Source: JAHEEL01 sp963700375
GTDB lineage: Bacteria > Actinomycetota > Acidimicrobiia > Spongiisociales > UBA5794
DNA length: 64,000 nt
Direction of reading: 5' to 3'
Assembly (NCBI GenBank): GCA_963700375.1
Contig: CAVOXF010000003.1
Span: forward strand, 62,001-126,000
A program made the position numbers and the translations under genes. The notes beneath the pieces were generated by a model. It had not been told where the DNA came from. It saw nothing but the letters and a program-made list of their open reading frames with translations, and ran no database searches. Of the stretch, positions 18,698 through 27,709 are shown one piece after another; within the stretch, counting starts at the first letter, position 1, and every line of letters starts with the position of its first letter.

Positions 18698-18732
18698 AAA
18701 GAAACGCCGGGCCCCGGGGGCTCCGGCGTCGG
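18698..18732 (-). terminator. trpS leader terminator (attenuator)
   Basis: In the minus-strand transcript, ACGCCGG (plus 18723-18729) pairs with CCGGCGU (18704-18710), with GCCC/GGGC extending the stem, followed by UUUCUUU (18698-18704). It lies directly before the trpS ribosome site. Its 5' arm is shared with the alternative helix 18724-18732/18764-18772. Confidence 0.6.
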
Positions 18733-18772
18733 TACCTTCCTGGCGCGCGGAACCCTATCCCTTCCGACGCCG
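18724..18772 (-). promoter_or_regulatory. Putative trpS antiterminator helix
   Basis: A perfect 9-bp complement joins CGGCGUCGG (plus 18764-18772) and CCGACGCCG (plus 18724-18732) in the trpS leader RNA. Forming this helix removes the 5' arm of the terminator. The upstream arm lies in a small reading frame immediately after a Trp codon, which is where a stalled ribosome would influence pairing. Confidence 0.5.
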
Positions 18773-18892
18773 CCACGAACGCGTGAATTGCATGGGCGAA
18801 CGATACCGGCGGCCGTCCTCTGCGGCAAGACGCCGGACCTCATCGCCACCCCGACGAACCCTTGACACGGAAGGGATCCAGCCCTGGTTCAT
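18755..18892 (-). CDS. Possible trpS leader peptide / small ORF
   Basis: 45-codon frame from ATG at 18892 (MNQGWIPSV...) to TAG at 18755, very basic, with Trp at residues 5 and 40. A shorter internal start gives MQFTRSWRRRKG, 12 residues with one Trp. Its last codons form the upstream arm of the putative antiterminator. No protein family was recognised. It may be a regulatory leader peptide for trpS, or simply an open frame. Confidence 0.35.
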   Translation of the reverse strand: MNQGWIPSVSRVRRGGDEVRRLAAEDGRRYRSPMQFTRSWRRRKG

Positions 18893-18912
18893 GGTGCCTG
18901 AGCGGCCGAGCG

Positions 18913-18941
18913 TTGACGTGGAGAGCGCAACCGGCCATACT
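18913..18941 (+). promoter_or_regulatory. Predicted sigma-70 type promoter of the cimA leader
   Basis: A -35 box TTGACG (18913-18918), a 17-bp spacer and a -10 box CATACT (18936-18941) face cimA. The expected transcription start falls at about 18947-18951, at or next to the ATG of the leader peptide, which would make that ORF leaderless or nearly so. Confidence 0.6.
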
Positions 18942-18950
18942 CGCTACCTC

Positions 18951-18989
18951 ATGAACGGGCCGGCAACCTCCATCATCATCATCATCTAG
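18951..18989 (+). CDS. cimA leader peptide MNGPATSIIIII
   Basis: Twelve-residue ORF ending in five consecutive ATC (Ile) codons and a TAG stop. It sits between a good promoter and a terminator-like hairpin, upstream of citramalate synthase, an enzyme of isoleucine synthesis. A run of codons for the pathway's end product is the hallmark of ribosome-mediated attenuation. No ribosome site precedes the ATG, consistent with leaderless translation, which is common in Actinobacteria. Confidence 0.8.
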   Translation: MNGPATSIIIII

Positions 18990-19012
18990 GCGCACACGAA
19001 TCCGTGTGCGCC
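18989..19012 (+). promoter_or_regulatory. cimA leader hairpin 1
   Basis: Perfect 10-bp stem ggcgcacacg / cgtgtgcgcc with loop AATC, beginning on the last base of the leader stop codon. A ribosome stalled on the Ile run would cover its 5' arm. I could not identify a clean competing antiterminator pairing by eye. Confidence 0.75.
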
Positions 19013-19015
19013 CGT

Positions 19016-19044
19016 AACCCTCCGCCCCGCGGGGGGTTTTCTCT
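19016..19044 (+). terminator. cimA attenuator terminator
   Basis: Stem aaccctcc / ggggggtt (one G-U pair) with loop gccccgc, then TTTTCTCT. It lies before the cimA ribosome site (GGAG at 19049-19052) and ends four bases before it, so it would block cimA transcription when formed. Confidence 0.7.
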
Positions 19045-19059
19045 ATTCGGAGTGACACC

Positions 19060-20640
19060 ATGAAATCCCTCGAGATCTACGACACAACACTGCGAGACGG
19101 CACCCAACAGGAGGGCATCTCTCTCACTGCGGGCGACAAGCTGGCGATCAGTCGACTCCTCGATGAACTGGGGGTCGCGTACGTCGAGGGCGGCTGGCCG
19201 GGGGCGAATCCGAAGGATGACGAGTTCTTCCGTCGTGCCCGGACCGAACTGGATCTCGGCACCGCAACGCTCGTGGCGTTCGGCTCAACCCGACATGCCG
19301 GAGCGTCGGCGGCCAAAGATGCCCAACTGGCGTCTCTCGTCGCAGCGGAGACCGAGGTGGTGTGTCTCGTAGGCAAATCGTGGGACTATCACGTGGAACA
19401 CGCCCTGCGCACGGAGCTGTCCGAGGCGATCGCGATGGTCGGTGATTCGGTCGAGCACCTTCGTTCGGTCGATCGCAGGGTCTTCTTCGATGCCGAGCAC
19501 TTCTTCGACGGCTACCGAACGAACCCCGAGTTCGCCCTTGCCACCCTGAGAGCCGCTCACGACAGCGGTGCCGAGCGTCTCGTGCTGTGCGACACAAACG
19601 GCGGCACACTTCCACACGACGTGGACCGCGTCGTTCGGGAGGTCGCTGCCGCGATCCCCGGAGCTGCACTCGGCTGCCATTTCCACAACGATTCGGGCAC
19701 GGCCGTCGCGAACAGCCTCGCCGCAGCGAACGCCGGTATCACGCAGATCCAGGGTTGCGTGAACGGATACGGCGAACGGACCGGCAACGCCGACCTCTGC
19801 TCCGTAATCCCCAACGTCTCGCTCAAGATGGGCTACACCTCGATCCCCGAAGACCGGCTGTCGAAGCTCACCCGCGTGTCCCACCACATCGCCGAGATCA
19901 TCAACCTGACCCTCGACGACCACCTCCCGTACGTCGGCGTCTCGGCGTTCACCCACAAGGCCGGGCTTCACACCTCCGCTCTCGCCCGCAGACCCGACGC
20001 CTACGAGCACATGCCGGCGGCCTCGGTCGGCAACTCGACGCGGACGGTCGTCTCGGAACTCGCCGGGCGATCGACGATCCTCGCCAAGGCTCAAGACACC
20101 GGCTTGGTTCTCTCATCGAGCGAGGCGCAGGTCGTCGTCGACCGCATCAAGGAACTCGAACACCAGGGCTTCCACTTCGAGGCCGCCGACGGATCGTTCG
20201 AGCTCCTCGTACGGGAAGCTCAGGGTTGGACTCAACCGTTCTTCGAACTCGAGTCGTACCGAGTGTTCGTCGAGCACCGCGTCGGAGAGGTCGTGGCCGA
20301 AGCAACGGTCAAGGTCTTCGTCGACGGCGAGCGAATCGTTACGACGCGCGAAGGCGAAGGCCCGGTCGGCGCTATCGACCTGGCGCTACGCGCCGCCCTC
20401 GCCGACCGCTATCCCCAGGTCGCGAGGATCCACCTCACGGACTACCGGGTGCGGGACCTCGACTCATCCGATGGCACGGCTGCTCGGGTGCGGGTGCTGT
20501 GCGAGCACAGCGATGTGGAGGGAGCGTGGGGCACCATCGGCGTCCACCAGAACATCATCGACGCCTCCTGGCGCGCCGTCTGTGACGGCATCGTGATCGG
20601 GTTGATCAGGGCGAACGGGGCCGACAACGGCGAGGAGTAG
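19060..20640 (+). CDS. cimA: (R)-citramalate synthase
   Basis: Condenses pyruvate with acetyl-CoA to citramalate, the threonine-independent entry to isoleucine synthesis. The 526-residue protein has the HMGL-like catalytic barrel (DTTLRDGTQQEG at 9-20, GCHFHND near 206 and NGYGERTGNADL near 240). A C-terminal LeuA-type dimerisation/allosteric domain follows (about 400-526), expected to bind isoleucine. Its length and DGTQQEG signature match CimA rather than LeuA. GGAG lies seven bases before the ATG. Regulation by the upstream Ile-codon attenuator fits the product. Confidence 0.93.
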   Translation: MKSLEIYDTTLRDGTQQEGISLTAGDKLAISRLLDELGVAYVEGGWPGANPKDDEFFRRARTELDLGTATLVAFGSTRHAGASAAKDAQLASLVAAETEVVCLVGKSWDYHVEHALRTELSEAIAMVGDSVEHLRSVDRRVFFDAEHFFDGYRTNPEFALATLRAAHDSGAERLVLCDTNGGTLPHDVDRVVREVAAAIPGAALGCHFHNDSGTAVANSLAAANAGITQIQGCVNGYGERTGNADLCSVIPNVSLKMGYTSIPEDRLSKLTRVSHHIAEIINLTLDDHLPYVGVSAFTHKAGLHTSALARRPDAYEHMPAASVGNSTRTVVSELAGRSTILAKAQDTGLVLSSSEAQVVVDRIKELEHQGFHFEAADGSFELLVREAQGWTQPFFELESYRVFVEHRVGEVVAEATVKVFVDGERIVTTREGEGPVGAIDLALRAALADRYPQVARIHLTDYRVRDLDSSDGTAARVRVLCEHSDVEGAWGTIGVHQNIIDASWRAVCDGIVIGLIRANGADNGEE

Positions 20641-20657
20641 CCACGAGCTACCAGCAA

Positions 20658-20680
20658 GCGAGCCCGCTTGTGCGGCTCGC
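20658..20680. terminator. Bidirectional hairpin between cimA and nnrDE
   Basis: 7-bp stem gcgagcc / ggctcgc with a 9-base loop, in the 43-bp gap between convergent genes. No U-run follows on either side. Confidence 0.5.
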
Positions 20681-20683
20681 GTC

Positions 20684-22096
20684 TCAACGCCGGGCTGCGA
20701 TTGCGTCCACGAGGGCAGTCGCGGTCACGACTCGTTGCTCGTCCAGCCGGGAGGCGGCTTGGCCGTGGTGGAACGCAGCGGAACGGGCGGCCACCGGGGT
20801 TGGGAGACCGCCGGCCACATACGCCGCAACCATGCCCGTGAGCACATCGCCGGTCCCGATCGTTGCGAGTTCAGGCCCCCCCGCGGTGACCACCCACGTA
20901 TCGGAGCCGTCGGTGATGAAAGTCGGGTTGCCCTTGAGGAGGACGGTTGCCCCCGTTTGATCCGCGAGTCGGGCCGCCTCAGTATGGCCGGGTGACATCC
21001 CGGTCAAGCGGGCGAACTCCCCTGTATGAGGTGTGATCACCGTGTCGGCGTCCCGCCGGAGTACGGCGACGTCGAGAATCGCGTTGAGGCCATCAGCATC
21101 CAGGACAACGGGGCCGTCCCATCGCTCGATGAGACCGACGACGAATCCCTCGTCCACCGGACCTAGTCCCGGTCCAATCGCGAGCACGTCATAGCGGGCC
21201 GCAGCCTCGACCACCGTCGAAGCGTCGGCGGCCTCGAACTTGCTTCCGGTCCCGATACCGATGCTCATGACCCCGGGATCCATTGCGGCATAGACGTCCT
21301 GAAGCGCGCCGGGGCACACGACGGCCGCTGCTCCGGCCCCCGCCGCGAGGGCGGACCGTGCCGCCAGCATCGCAGCACCCGTGATTCCGGGGGAGCCTCC
21401 GACGACGGCAACCGATCCGACCGACCACTTGTGGGCATGCCGCATCCTGACCGGCGTCGGCGCGTCGACGGCTTCGCACAGCATCATCTCGGGGATCGGT
21501 TTGCCAAGACCGATGTCGAAGACAACCAACTCGCCGCTCCGCTCGGGTCCCTCACCGAGCACGTGACCCGTCTTGGCTGCCTGGAAGGTGATGGTGACGT
21601 CGGCGTAGAACGCCGCCCCTTCGACGGTCCCCGCAGCAGCGTCGAGGCCGGAGGGGATGTCGACAGCAAGAAGCGGCGTGTCGAGCCGGGTCCACGGCAC
21701 AACGGCGTCAGGCAGGATTCCACGGAAGCCGACTCCGAACACGGCATCAATGATGAGATCAGAGCGATCCGGCTCGCCTGGCGTGGCGATTCTGGCGCCA
21801 CTCCGAACAGCGGCGAGCGCAGCCATCCTCGCCGGCGACCCGTCGCCCCGCGGATACCCGAAAGGGTGGATGGTCACATCGATGCCACGGCGGGCAAGGT
21901 ATTTCGCTGCGACGTAGCCGTCGCCACCGTTGTTGCCTCGCCCGGCGAGGATCGTGACTCGATCCCCATACCCCAACCCCATCTCGACGGCAACGAGTGC
22001 AACACCGAGTCCGGCACGCTCCATGAGCAACTCCGGCGGATCATCCGATGCCAGATCGAGTCGCCCGGATTCTTGAGGAGTGATCAGCGGTTCCAT
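20684..22096 (-). CDS. nnr: Bifunctional NAD(P)HX epimerase/dehydratase
   Basis: 470-residue metabolite-repair fusion. The N-terminal YjeF domain (about 1-200, with AGRGNNGGDGYVAAKYL) epimerises damaged NAD(P)HX. The C-terminal ribokinase-fold domain (with VVGGSPGITGAA, HTGEFARLTG and GTGDVLTGM) is the ADP/ATP-dependent dehydratase that restores NAD(P)H. In many actinobacteria this gene lies beside alr/acpS; here it is separate and convergent to cimA. Confidence 0.93.
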   Translation of the reverse strand: MEPLITPQESGRLDLASDDPPELLMERAGLGVALVAVEMGLGYGDRVTILAGRGNNGGDGYVAAKYLARRGIDVTIHPFGYPRGDGSPARMAALAAVRSGARIATPGEPDRSDLIIDAVFGVGFRGILPDAVVPWTRLDTPLLAVDIPSGLDAAAGTVEGAAFYADVTITFQAAKTGHVLGEGPERSGELVVFDIGLGKPIPEMMLCEAVDAPTPVRMRHAHKWSVGSVAVVGGSPGITGAAMLAARSALAAGAGAAAVVCPGALQDVYAAMDPGVMSIGIGTGSKFEAADASTVVEAAARYDVLAIGPGLGPVDEGFVVGLIERWDGPVVLDADGLNAILDVAVLRRDADTVITPHTGEFARLTGMSPGHTEAARLADQTGATVLLKGNPTFITDGSDTWVVTAGGPELATIGTGDVLTGMVAAYVAGGLPTPVAARSAAFHHGQAASRLDEQRVVTATALVDAIAARR

Positions 22097-22190
22097 GAAG
22101 CGAAGTGTATTGCACCTCTGCGTGCGCCACGAGTTCGCCCTCCTCGGGCGGACCGACCCGTCGTCATCACATCGCGGTCCAGATTCGCGG

Positions 22191-22595
22191 CTAGCGACGC
22201 GCCGACAACTCGTTCAGGGCAATGGCGTCGCGAACGAGGGCCTTCAGCGCCTCCTCATCTATCGGGTCGCCTTCGTGAATATCGATGGCTCGTCTGACCT
22301 TGCCATCGAGGCTCGAGTTGAAGAGGCCCGATGGGTCCTTCAACGATGCTCCCCTGGCGAAGGTCATCTTCACGACGCTCTTGTACGTCTCGCCGGTGCA
22401 GATCATCCCGTCGTGGTACCACACGGGGACGCCCCTCCACTTCCACTCCTCGACCACCTCGGCGTCAGCCTGCTTGATCAGGGTGCGCAGACGAGAGAGC
22501 GTCTCACCCCGCCAGTCGTCCAGCTCCTTGATCCTTGCGTCTATCAGCTCAGAGGGAGACGCGCCTTCCGGCTGTGTGACGGGCTCATCAATCAT
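22191..22595 (-). CDS. DUF1801 (YdhG-like) domain protein
   Basis: 134-residue soluble protein with the DUF1801 pattern: EEWKWRGVPVWYHDGMICTGE in the centre and MTFARGASLKDPSGLFNSS after it. The family has a YdhG fold and occurs in bacteria and archaea, but no biochemical role is established. The gene is monocistronic, with about 95 bp and 85 bp of unremarkable spacer on its two sides. Confidence 0.85.
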   Translation of the reverse strand: MIDEPVTQPEGASPSELIDARIKELDDWRGETLSRLRTLIKQADAEVVEEWKWRGVPVWYHDGMICTGETYKSVVKMTFARGASLKDPSGLFNSSLDGKVRRAIDIHEGDPIDEEALKALVRDAIALNELSARR

Positions 22596-22680
22596 GGCAA
22601 GAACAGTAGGCGCACATCACGGCGTCTGTGGGCAGGTCCTTTTCGGCTTCTCAACCGCCTGGATATCGGCCCGCTCACGC

Positions 22681-24078
22681 TCAGCCGGCACCGGAAGAGT
22701 TCCGACCGGCGGCTGCGTCAATCACCCCCCACAGCCGTTCGACATGCTCAGCGGTGGTATTCGTCTGTCCGATCGAAGCACGGATGAAGCTCGCGCCGTC
22801 GAGCTTCGAAGGGGTGAGGTATGCCCATCCGGCTGCATTGATCGTCTCGGCGAGGGCGTCGGTAGCGATGTCCCCATCGACGTGCCTGAACGACACAAGC
22901 CCGAACGGAGTCGGCGCCACAAGTTCCAGGCGCGGGTGCTGCTCGACCCGCTCGGCGAGCCACGATGCCAGCGCAACATGCTCCCGGACATGGTGTCGCA
23001 ACCCCTCGGCGCCGTACGTGCGCAGGACGAACCAGAGCTTCAGGGATCGGAAGCGGCGTCCCAACGGGACGTGCCAGTCGCGATAGTCGATGACCTGTCC
23101 GGATTCCGTTGCCTTGTTCAGCAGGTAGGGAGGCAAGATGCTCAGCGCCTCAAGGAGCGGTTTGCGGTCCGCCACGTAGAACAGCGAACAATCGAAGTTG
23201 GTGAACATCCACTTGTGGGGATTGAACGTGTATGAGTCGACCAGGTCGAGACCGTCCTGGTGATGGCGGAACTCAGGGCAGATCATGGCAGTGCCTGCGT
23301 ACGCTGCATCGACGTGGTGCCAGAGCCCATGGAAGCGGGCGATCTCGCCGATGGCTCGGACCGGGTCAACCGCCGTGGTTCCGGTCGTCCCGACGGCAGA
23401 CACGACCACAACCGGGATGAGACCGGCGGCCAGATCGGCCTCGATTGCGGCCTCCAACGCCTCCGACCGCATCGCGAAGGCCTTGTCGACCGGGATGAAT
23501 CGAGTGTGGCCAATGCCCGCAACCCGGGCACCCTTCTCGATGGAGGAGTGTGCTTGTTCCGACGCGTATGCGACCATCCGGCCGACATCACCGCGAGCAC
23601 GGTCTCGGGCCACGACCAGCGCCGTGTGCGTGGAGTCCGAGGCGCTCATCTGGATCACCCCACCACCCGGACCGGTGGTCTTCCACGCCTCGGGCAGGCC
23701 GAGAAGGTCGACCAGCCAATCGGCGATGACCTCCTCGACCTCGGTCGCGGCGGGGCTCGTCGCCCACAGCATGCCTTGAACACCGAGACCGGCAGAGACC
23801 AATTCGCCGAGAATCGACGGCGGAGACGTGTTCGCCGGGAAGTAGCCAAACCAGCCGGGCGACTGCCAATGCGTGATGCCGGGCATCACGATGTCGTCGA
23901 GATCCCGCAGCACGGCGTCGAAGGGCTCCGGCAGTTCTGGCGCCGCTGCAGGGAGCTTGGCTCTGATCGATCCGGGCTCGACCGTCGAGATGACCGGGCG
24001 CTCGGCGACCGTCTCGAGATATCCAGCAACCCACTCGACCACCTCATGCCCATGGCGACGGAACTCATCCGGGGACAT
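22681..24078 (-). CDS. PLP-dependent aromatic-L-amino-acid decarboxylase family protein
   Basis: Group II decarboxylase-type fold-type I PLP enzyme, 465 residues from the ATG at 24078 (MSPDEFRRHGHEVVEW). SASDSTHTA binds the cofactor phosphate, HVDAAYAGT carries the pyridine-contacting Asp, and NPHKWMFTNFDCS holds the Schiff-base Lys. The similarity is closest to tryptophan/DOPA/phenylalanine decarboxylases; the substrate is not predictable. A GTG at 24219 would overlap the nudix stop as GTGA. Its extra 47 residues read through the GCCAGTC tandem repeat, so the shorter start is preferred. Confidence 0.88.
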   Translation of the reverse strand: MSPDEFRRHGHEVVEWVAGYLETVAERPVISTVEPGSIRAKLPAAAPELPEPFDAVLRDLDDIVMPGITHWQSPGWFGYFPANTSPPSILGELVSAGLGVQGMLWATSPAATEVEEVIADWLVDLLGLPEAWKTTGPGGGVIQMSASDSTHTALVVARDRARGDVGRMVAYASEQAHSSIEKGARVAGIGHTRFIPVDKAFAMRSEALEAAIEADLAAGLIPVVVVSAVGTTGTTAVDPVRAIGEIARFHGLWHHVDAAYAGTAMICPEFRHHQDGLDLVDSYTFNPHKWMFTNFDCSLFYVADRKPLLEALSILPPYLLNKATESGQVIDYRDWHVPLGRRFRSLKLWFVLRTYGAEGLRHHVREHVALASWLAERVEQHPRLELVAPTPFGLVSFRHVDGDIATDALAETINAAGWAYLTPSKLDGASFIRASIGQTNTTAEHVERLWGVIDAAAGRNSSGAG

Positions 24079-24090
24079 GTGATACGAGGC

Positions 24091-24111
24091 GCCAGTCGCC
24101 AGTCGCCAGTC
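24091..24111. repeat. GCCAGTC tandem repeat, three units
   Basis: Three perfect 7-bp units plus a partial fourth, immediately upstream of the decarboxylase ATG. The core is the same as in the 14-bp duplication at 17513-17540. Confidence 0.8.
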
Positions 24112-24215
24112 GCCGCCCTCGCCCGGCGATCCCTTGTCCGTCCCTGTATCGGGTTCCATGTGTGGCATCTCGTATCTCGTATGTGCTTCTCTGTGACTGG
24201 GGACCGGCGAATCGC

Positions 24216-24749
24216 TCACCGTAGGTACTTCAGGAGCTCCTGCACCATGAAGGCTGTCGCTCCCCAGAGCGTTCCTTCTTCGAACTCATAGAACCACAGT
24301 TCGTGGCGGTACCATTCGCGCGTGGTCCACCGGTCCTCGTCGAGCAGGTGGTCGAGCGGTGGTTCAATGATGCTGTGCACCTCTGAAGGGTCGGGAACGA
24401 GCTCGTCCGGGCGTTCGATTCGGGCCACCACAGGGACGATGAGCCGGGTTCGATCACGCGTCGTCACCGGGCTCAACCCGCCGAGAATCTCGACAACGTT
24501 CTCGGGCGGAAGCCGGATCTCCTCCCAGGCTTCACGTTTCGCGGTCGCGACCGGATCCTCGCCCTTCTCGCGACCACCGCCGGGAAAGACCACATCGCCG
24601 GGATGGGTTCGCATGTGCTCTGGCCGACGCGTGAAGATGATCCGGTCGGTTCCGTCCGGGTCCGTGTACATCGGAACGAGCACGGCATAGCGGGCATCTG
24701 GTGGGGATGCCACCGGTGGAAGTGCCGTCAGCCGCTGCCATAGGTCCAT
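24216..24749 (-). CDS. Nudix hydrolase, CoA pyrophosphatase-like
   Basis: 177-residue Nudix protein starting at MDLWQRLTALPP. The Nudix box begins with GGGREKGEDP and contains REAWEEI, a match to the G-x5-E-x7-RE-x-x-EE pattern. The upstream PGDVVFPGG is the NuCoA signature of coenzyme A pyrophosphatases (NudL/YeaB). ATG 24749 leaves a 31-bp gap to the divergent GNAT gene. Longer starts would overlap it completely. Confidence 0.88.
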   Translation of the reverse strand: MDLWQRLTALPPVASPPDARYAVLVPMYTDPDGTDRIIFTRRPEHMRTHPGDVVFPGGGREKGEDPVATAKREAWEEIRLPPENVVEILGGLSPVTTRDRTRLIVPVVARIERPDELVPDPSEVHSIIEPPLDHLLDEDRWTTREWYRHELWFYEFEEGTLWGATAFMVQELLKYLR

Positions 24750-24780
24750 ATCCAGAGCATAAGTCGATAGGCTGCGCTCA

Positions 24781-25386
24781 ATGGCGCCGCGTATCGACAG
24801 CCGCCCAAGGCACACACCTCGGTTGATCATTCGACCGTTCCGTCGTCGAGACGTGACGCCGATGCACGACGCCATCCGTGCGTCGCTCCCGGAACTCGTC
24901 GCGTGGCTTCCGTGGGCCATCGGCTACGACCGTTCGGTGTCGCAGCGTTTCGTTCGGGAGTCGGCTTCGGCGTGGAACGATGGCCGTGCATTCGACTTCG
25001 CCATCCGCTACCCCGAGGAGCCTGACCTCCATGTCGGCAATGTGTCGGTTTGGCCAACTTCAGCGCCGAATCGAACCGGGGAAATCGGCTACTGGGTGCG
25101 CTCCGATCTCACCGGCGAGGGAATCGGCACCGAGGCCACCGCGAGGGCGATGCAGGTCGGGTTCGAGGAACTCGAATACCACAAGATCATCCTGCGCATC
25201 GCCGCAGGCAACGAGCGTTCGGACCGCATCGCGAAACGCCTCGAGTTCAACTACGACGGGATGCTGCGCGATGAGGTCAAGGTCGGCAACACCTGGATCG
25301 ACCACTCGGCGTGGAGCGTCCTCGAAGACGAGTGGCCCCGGATCAAGAAGCAGCTGATCGCGGACGGGGTGATGAGAAGCCGCTGA
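24781..25386 (+). CDS. GNAT family N-acetyltransferase, RimJ/RimL type
   Basis: 201-residue acetyltransferase. It has an RPFRRRDVTPM N-terminus, a GEIGYWVRSDLTGEGIGTEA segment containing the acetyl-CoA-binding Q/R-x-x-G-x-G/A equivalent, and NERSDRIAKRLEF, typical of the RimJ/RimL subgroup that acetylates N-terminal or free amines. The gene is divergent from the Nudix gene with only 31 bp between starts, so the promoters must overlap. A strong terminator follows. The substrate is unknown. Confidence 0.87.
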   Translation: MAPRIDSRPRHTPRLIIRPFRRRDVTPMHDAIRASLPELVAWLPWAIGYDRSVSQRFVRESASAWNDGRAFDFAIRYPEEPDLHVGNVSVWPTSAPNRTGEIGYWVRSDLTGEGIGTEATARAMQVGFEELEYHKIILRIAAGNERSDRIAKRLEFNYDGMLRDEVKVGNTWIDHSAWSVLEDEWPRIKKQLIADGVMRSR

Positions 25387-25449
25387 CGGAGCTGGGAGTT
25401 GCGAGCCGGCGCGGCCGAGGCGGACCTCATCGTGCGATGCGGACTCCCG

Positions 25450-25522
25450 GGGTCCCCACCGCTTCGCTCGGGCCATCCTGCCGGGTGCTCACGCCTCCCC
25501 CACTTCGTGGAGGAGGCAAGGT
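25450..25522. repeat. Hairpin-containing intergenic repeat-like sequence
   Basis: Spacer between the convergent GNAT and groEL genes. It has cctcccccac-ttc-gtggaggagg and, upstream, ccccaccgcttcgctcggg. Both elements resemble blocks in the 4505-4672 and 11160-11250 spacers. Confidence 0.35.
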
Positions 25523-25525
25523 CGC

Positions 25526-25560
25526 GAGAAGGGCGGCCCCGGTGGGCCGCCCTTCTCTTT
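25526..25560 (+). terminator. Strong intrinsic terminator after the GNAT gene
   Basis: Perfect 14-bp stem (gagaagggcggccc / gggccgcccttctc) with loop CGGT, followed by TTT. It is oriented for the plus strand but may also stop groEL transcripts. Confidence 0.85.
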
Positions 25561-25596
25561 GAACTCGAAGCTCGCACCTCGAGTCTCGTAGCGTTC

Positions 25597-27243
<1,647 letters not shown>

Positions 27244-27255
27244 TGGGTATCCCTC

Positions 27256-27543
27256 CTAGGCGAGTACGGCGAGCACGTCGCGAGAGGACAGGATCAGATA
27301 GTCCACACCGTCGACCTTGACTTCGGTGCCGCCGTACTTCGAGTAGAAGACGACGTCGCCGACGCTGACATCCACGGGGATCCGCTCCCCGTCCTTGATT
27401 TCCCCCGGTCCCACTGCGAGTACTTCGCCGAGTTGTGGCTTTTCCTTGGCGGTATCCGGGATGACGAGGCCGCTCGGTGTACGAGACTCTTCCTCATCCT
27501 GTGGCTTCACGACGATCCGGTCGCCGAGAGGCTTCAAATTCAT
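27256..27543 (-). CDS. groES: 10-kDa co-chaperonin GroES
   Basis: 95-residue lid subunit that caps GroEL. It begins MNLKPLGDRIVVK, contains the mobile-loop region SGLVIPDTAKEKPQ and ends with DYLILSSRDVLAVLA. GGAGGAG lies four bases before the ATG. It is the first gene of groES-groEL and lies directly downstream of the CIRCE pair. Confidence 0.97.
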   Translation of the reverse strand: MNLKPLGDRIVVKPQDEEESRTPSGLVIPDTAKEKPQLGEVLAVGPGEIKDGERIPVDVSVGDVVFYSKYGGTEVKVDGVDYLILSSRDVLAVLA

Positions 27544-27560
27544 CCGACTCCTCCTTCGGT

Positions 27561-27587
27561 TTGGCAGTCGGTTACTGCGAGTGCCAA
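27561..27587. promoter_or_regulatory. CIRCE operator, proximal copy
   Basis: TTGGCAGTC-N9-GAGTGCCAA, an inverted repeat with one mismatch to a perfect palindrome and close to the consensus TTAGCACTC-N9-GAGTGCTAA. It lies 18 bp upstream of groES and is the binding site of the HrcA repressor. Confidence 0.88.
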
Positions 27588-27600
27588 TGGTAACACGAAT

Positions 27601-27627
27601 TTGGCACTCTTCATTCCCGAGTGCCAG
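27601..27627. promoter_or_regulatory. CIRCE operator, distal copy
   Basis: TTGGCACTC-N9-GAGTGCCAG, with eight of nine arm positions complementary. It starts exactly 40 bp from the proximal copy, so two HrcA dimers would lie about four helical turns apart over the groES promoter. Confidence 0.9.
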
Positions 27628-27709
27628 GTTTTCTCGAATCGTGTCAGAAAACCTGCGTTGATCAGACTCTGGTTCCTCAGGTCGGGCCGTTCAGGTCAGA
27701 CTCCGGGCG

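Noticed and set aside
18685..18780. T-box riboswitch upstream of trpS, suggested by a gguacc motif before a terminator
   Set aside because: The required UGGN bulge is absent (the sequence is aAGGUacc), and no Stem I with a specifier loop could be found. The attenuator model fits better.
24079..24219. GTG 24219 as the decarboxylase start (GTGA overlap with the Nudix gene)
   Set aside because: The added residues are read from short tandem repeats and are not family-like. It is not fully excluded.
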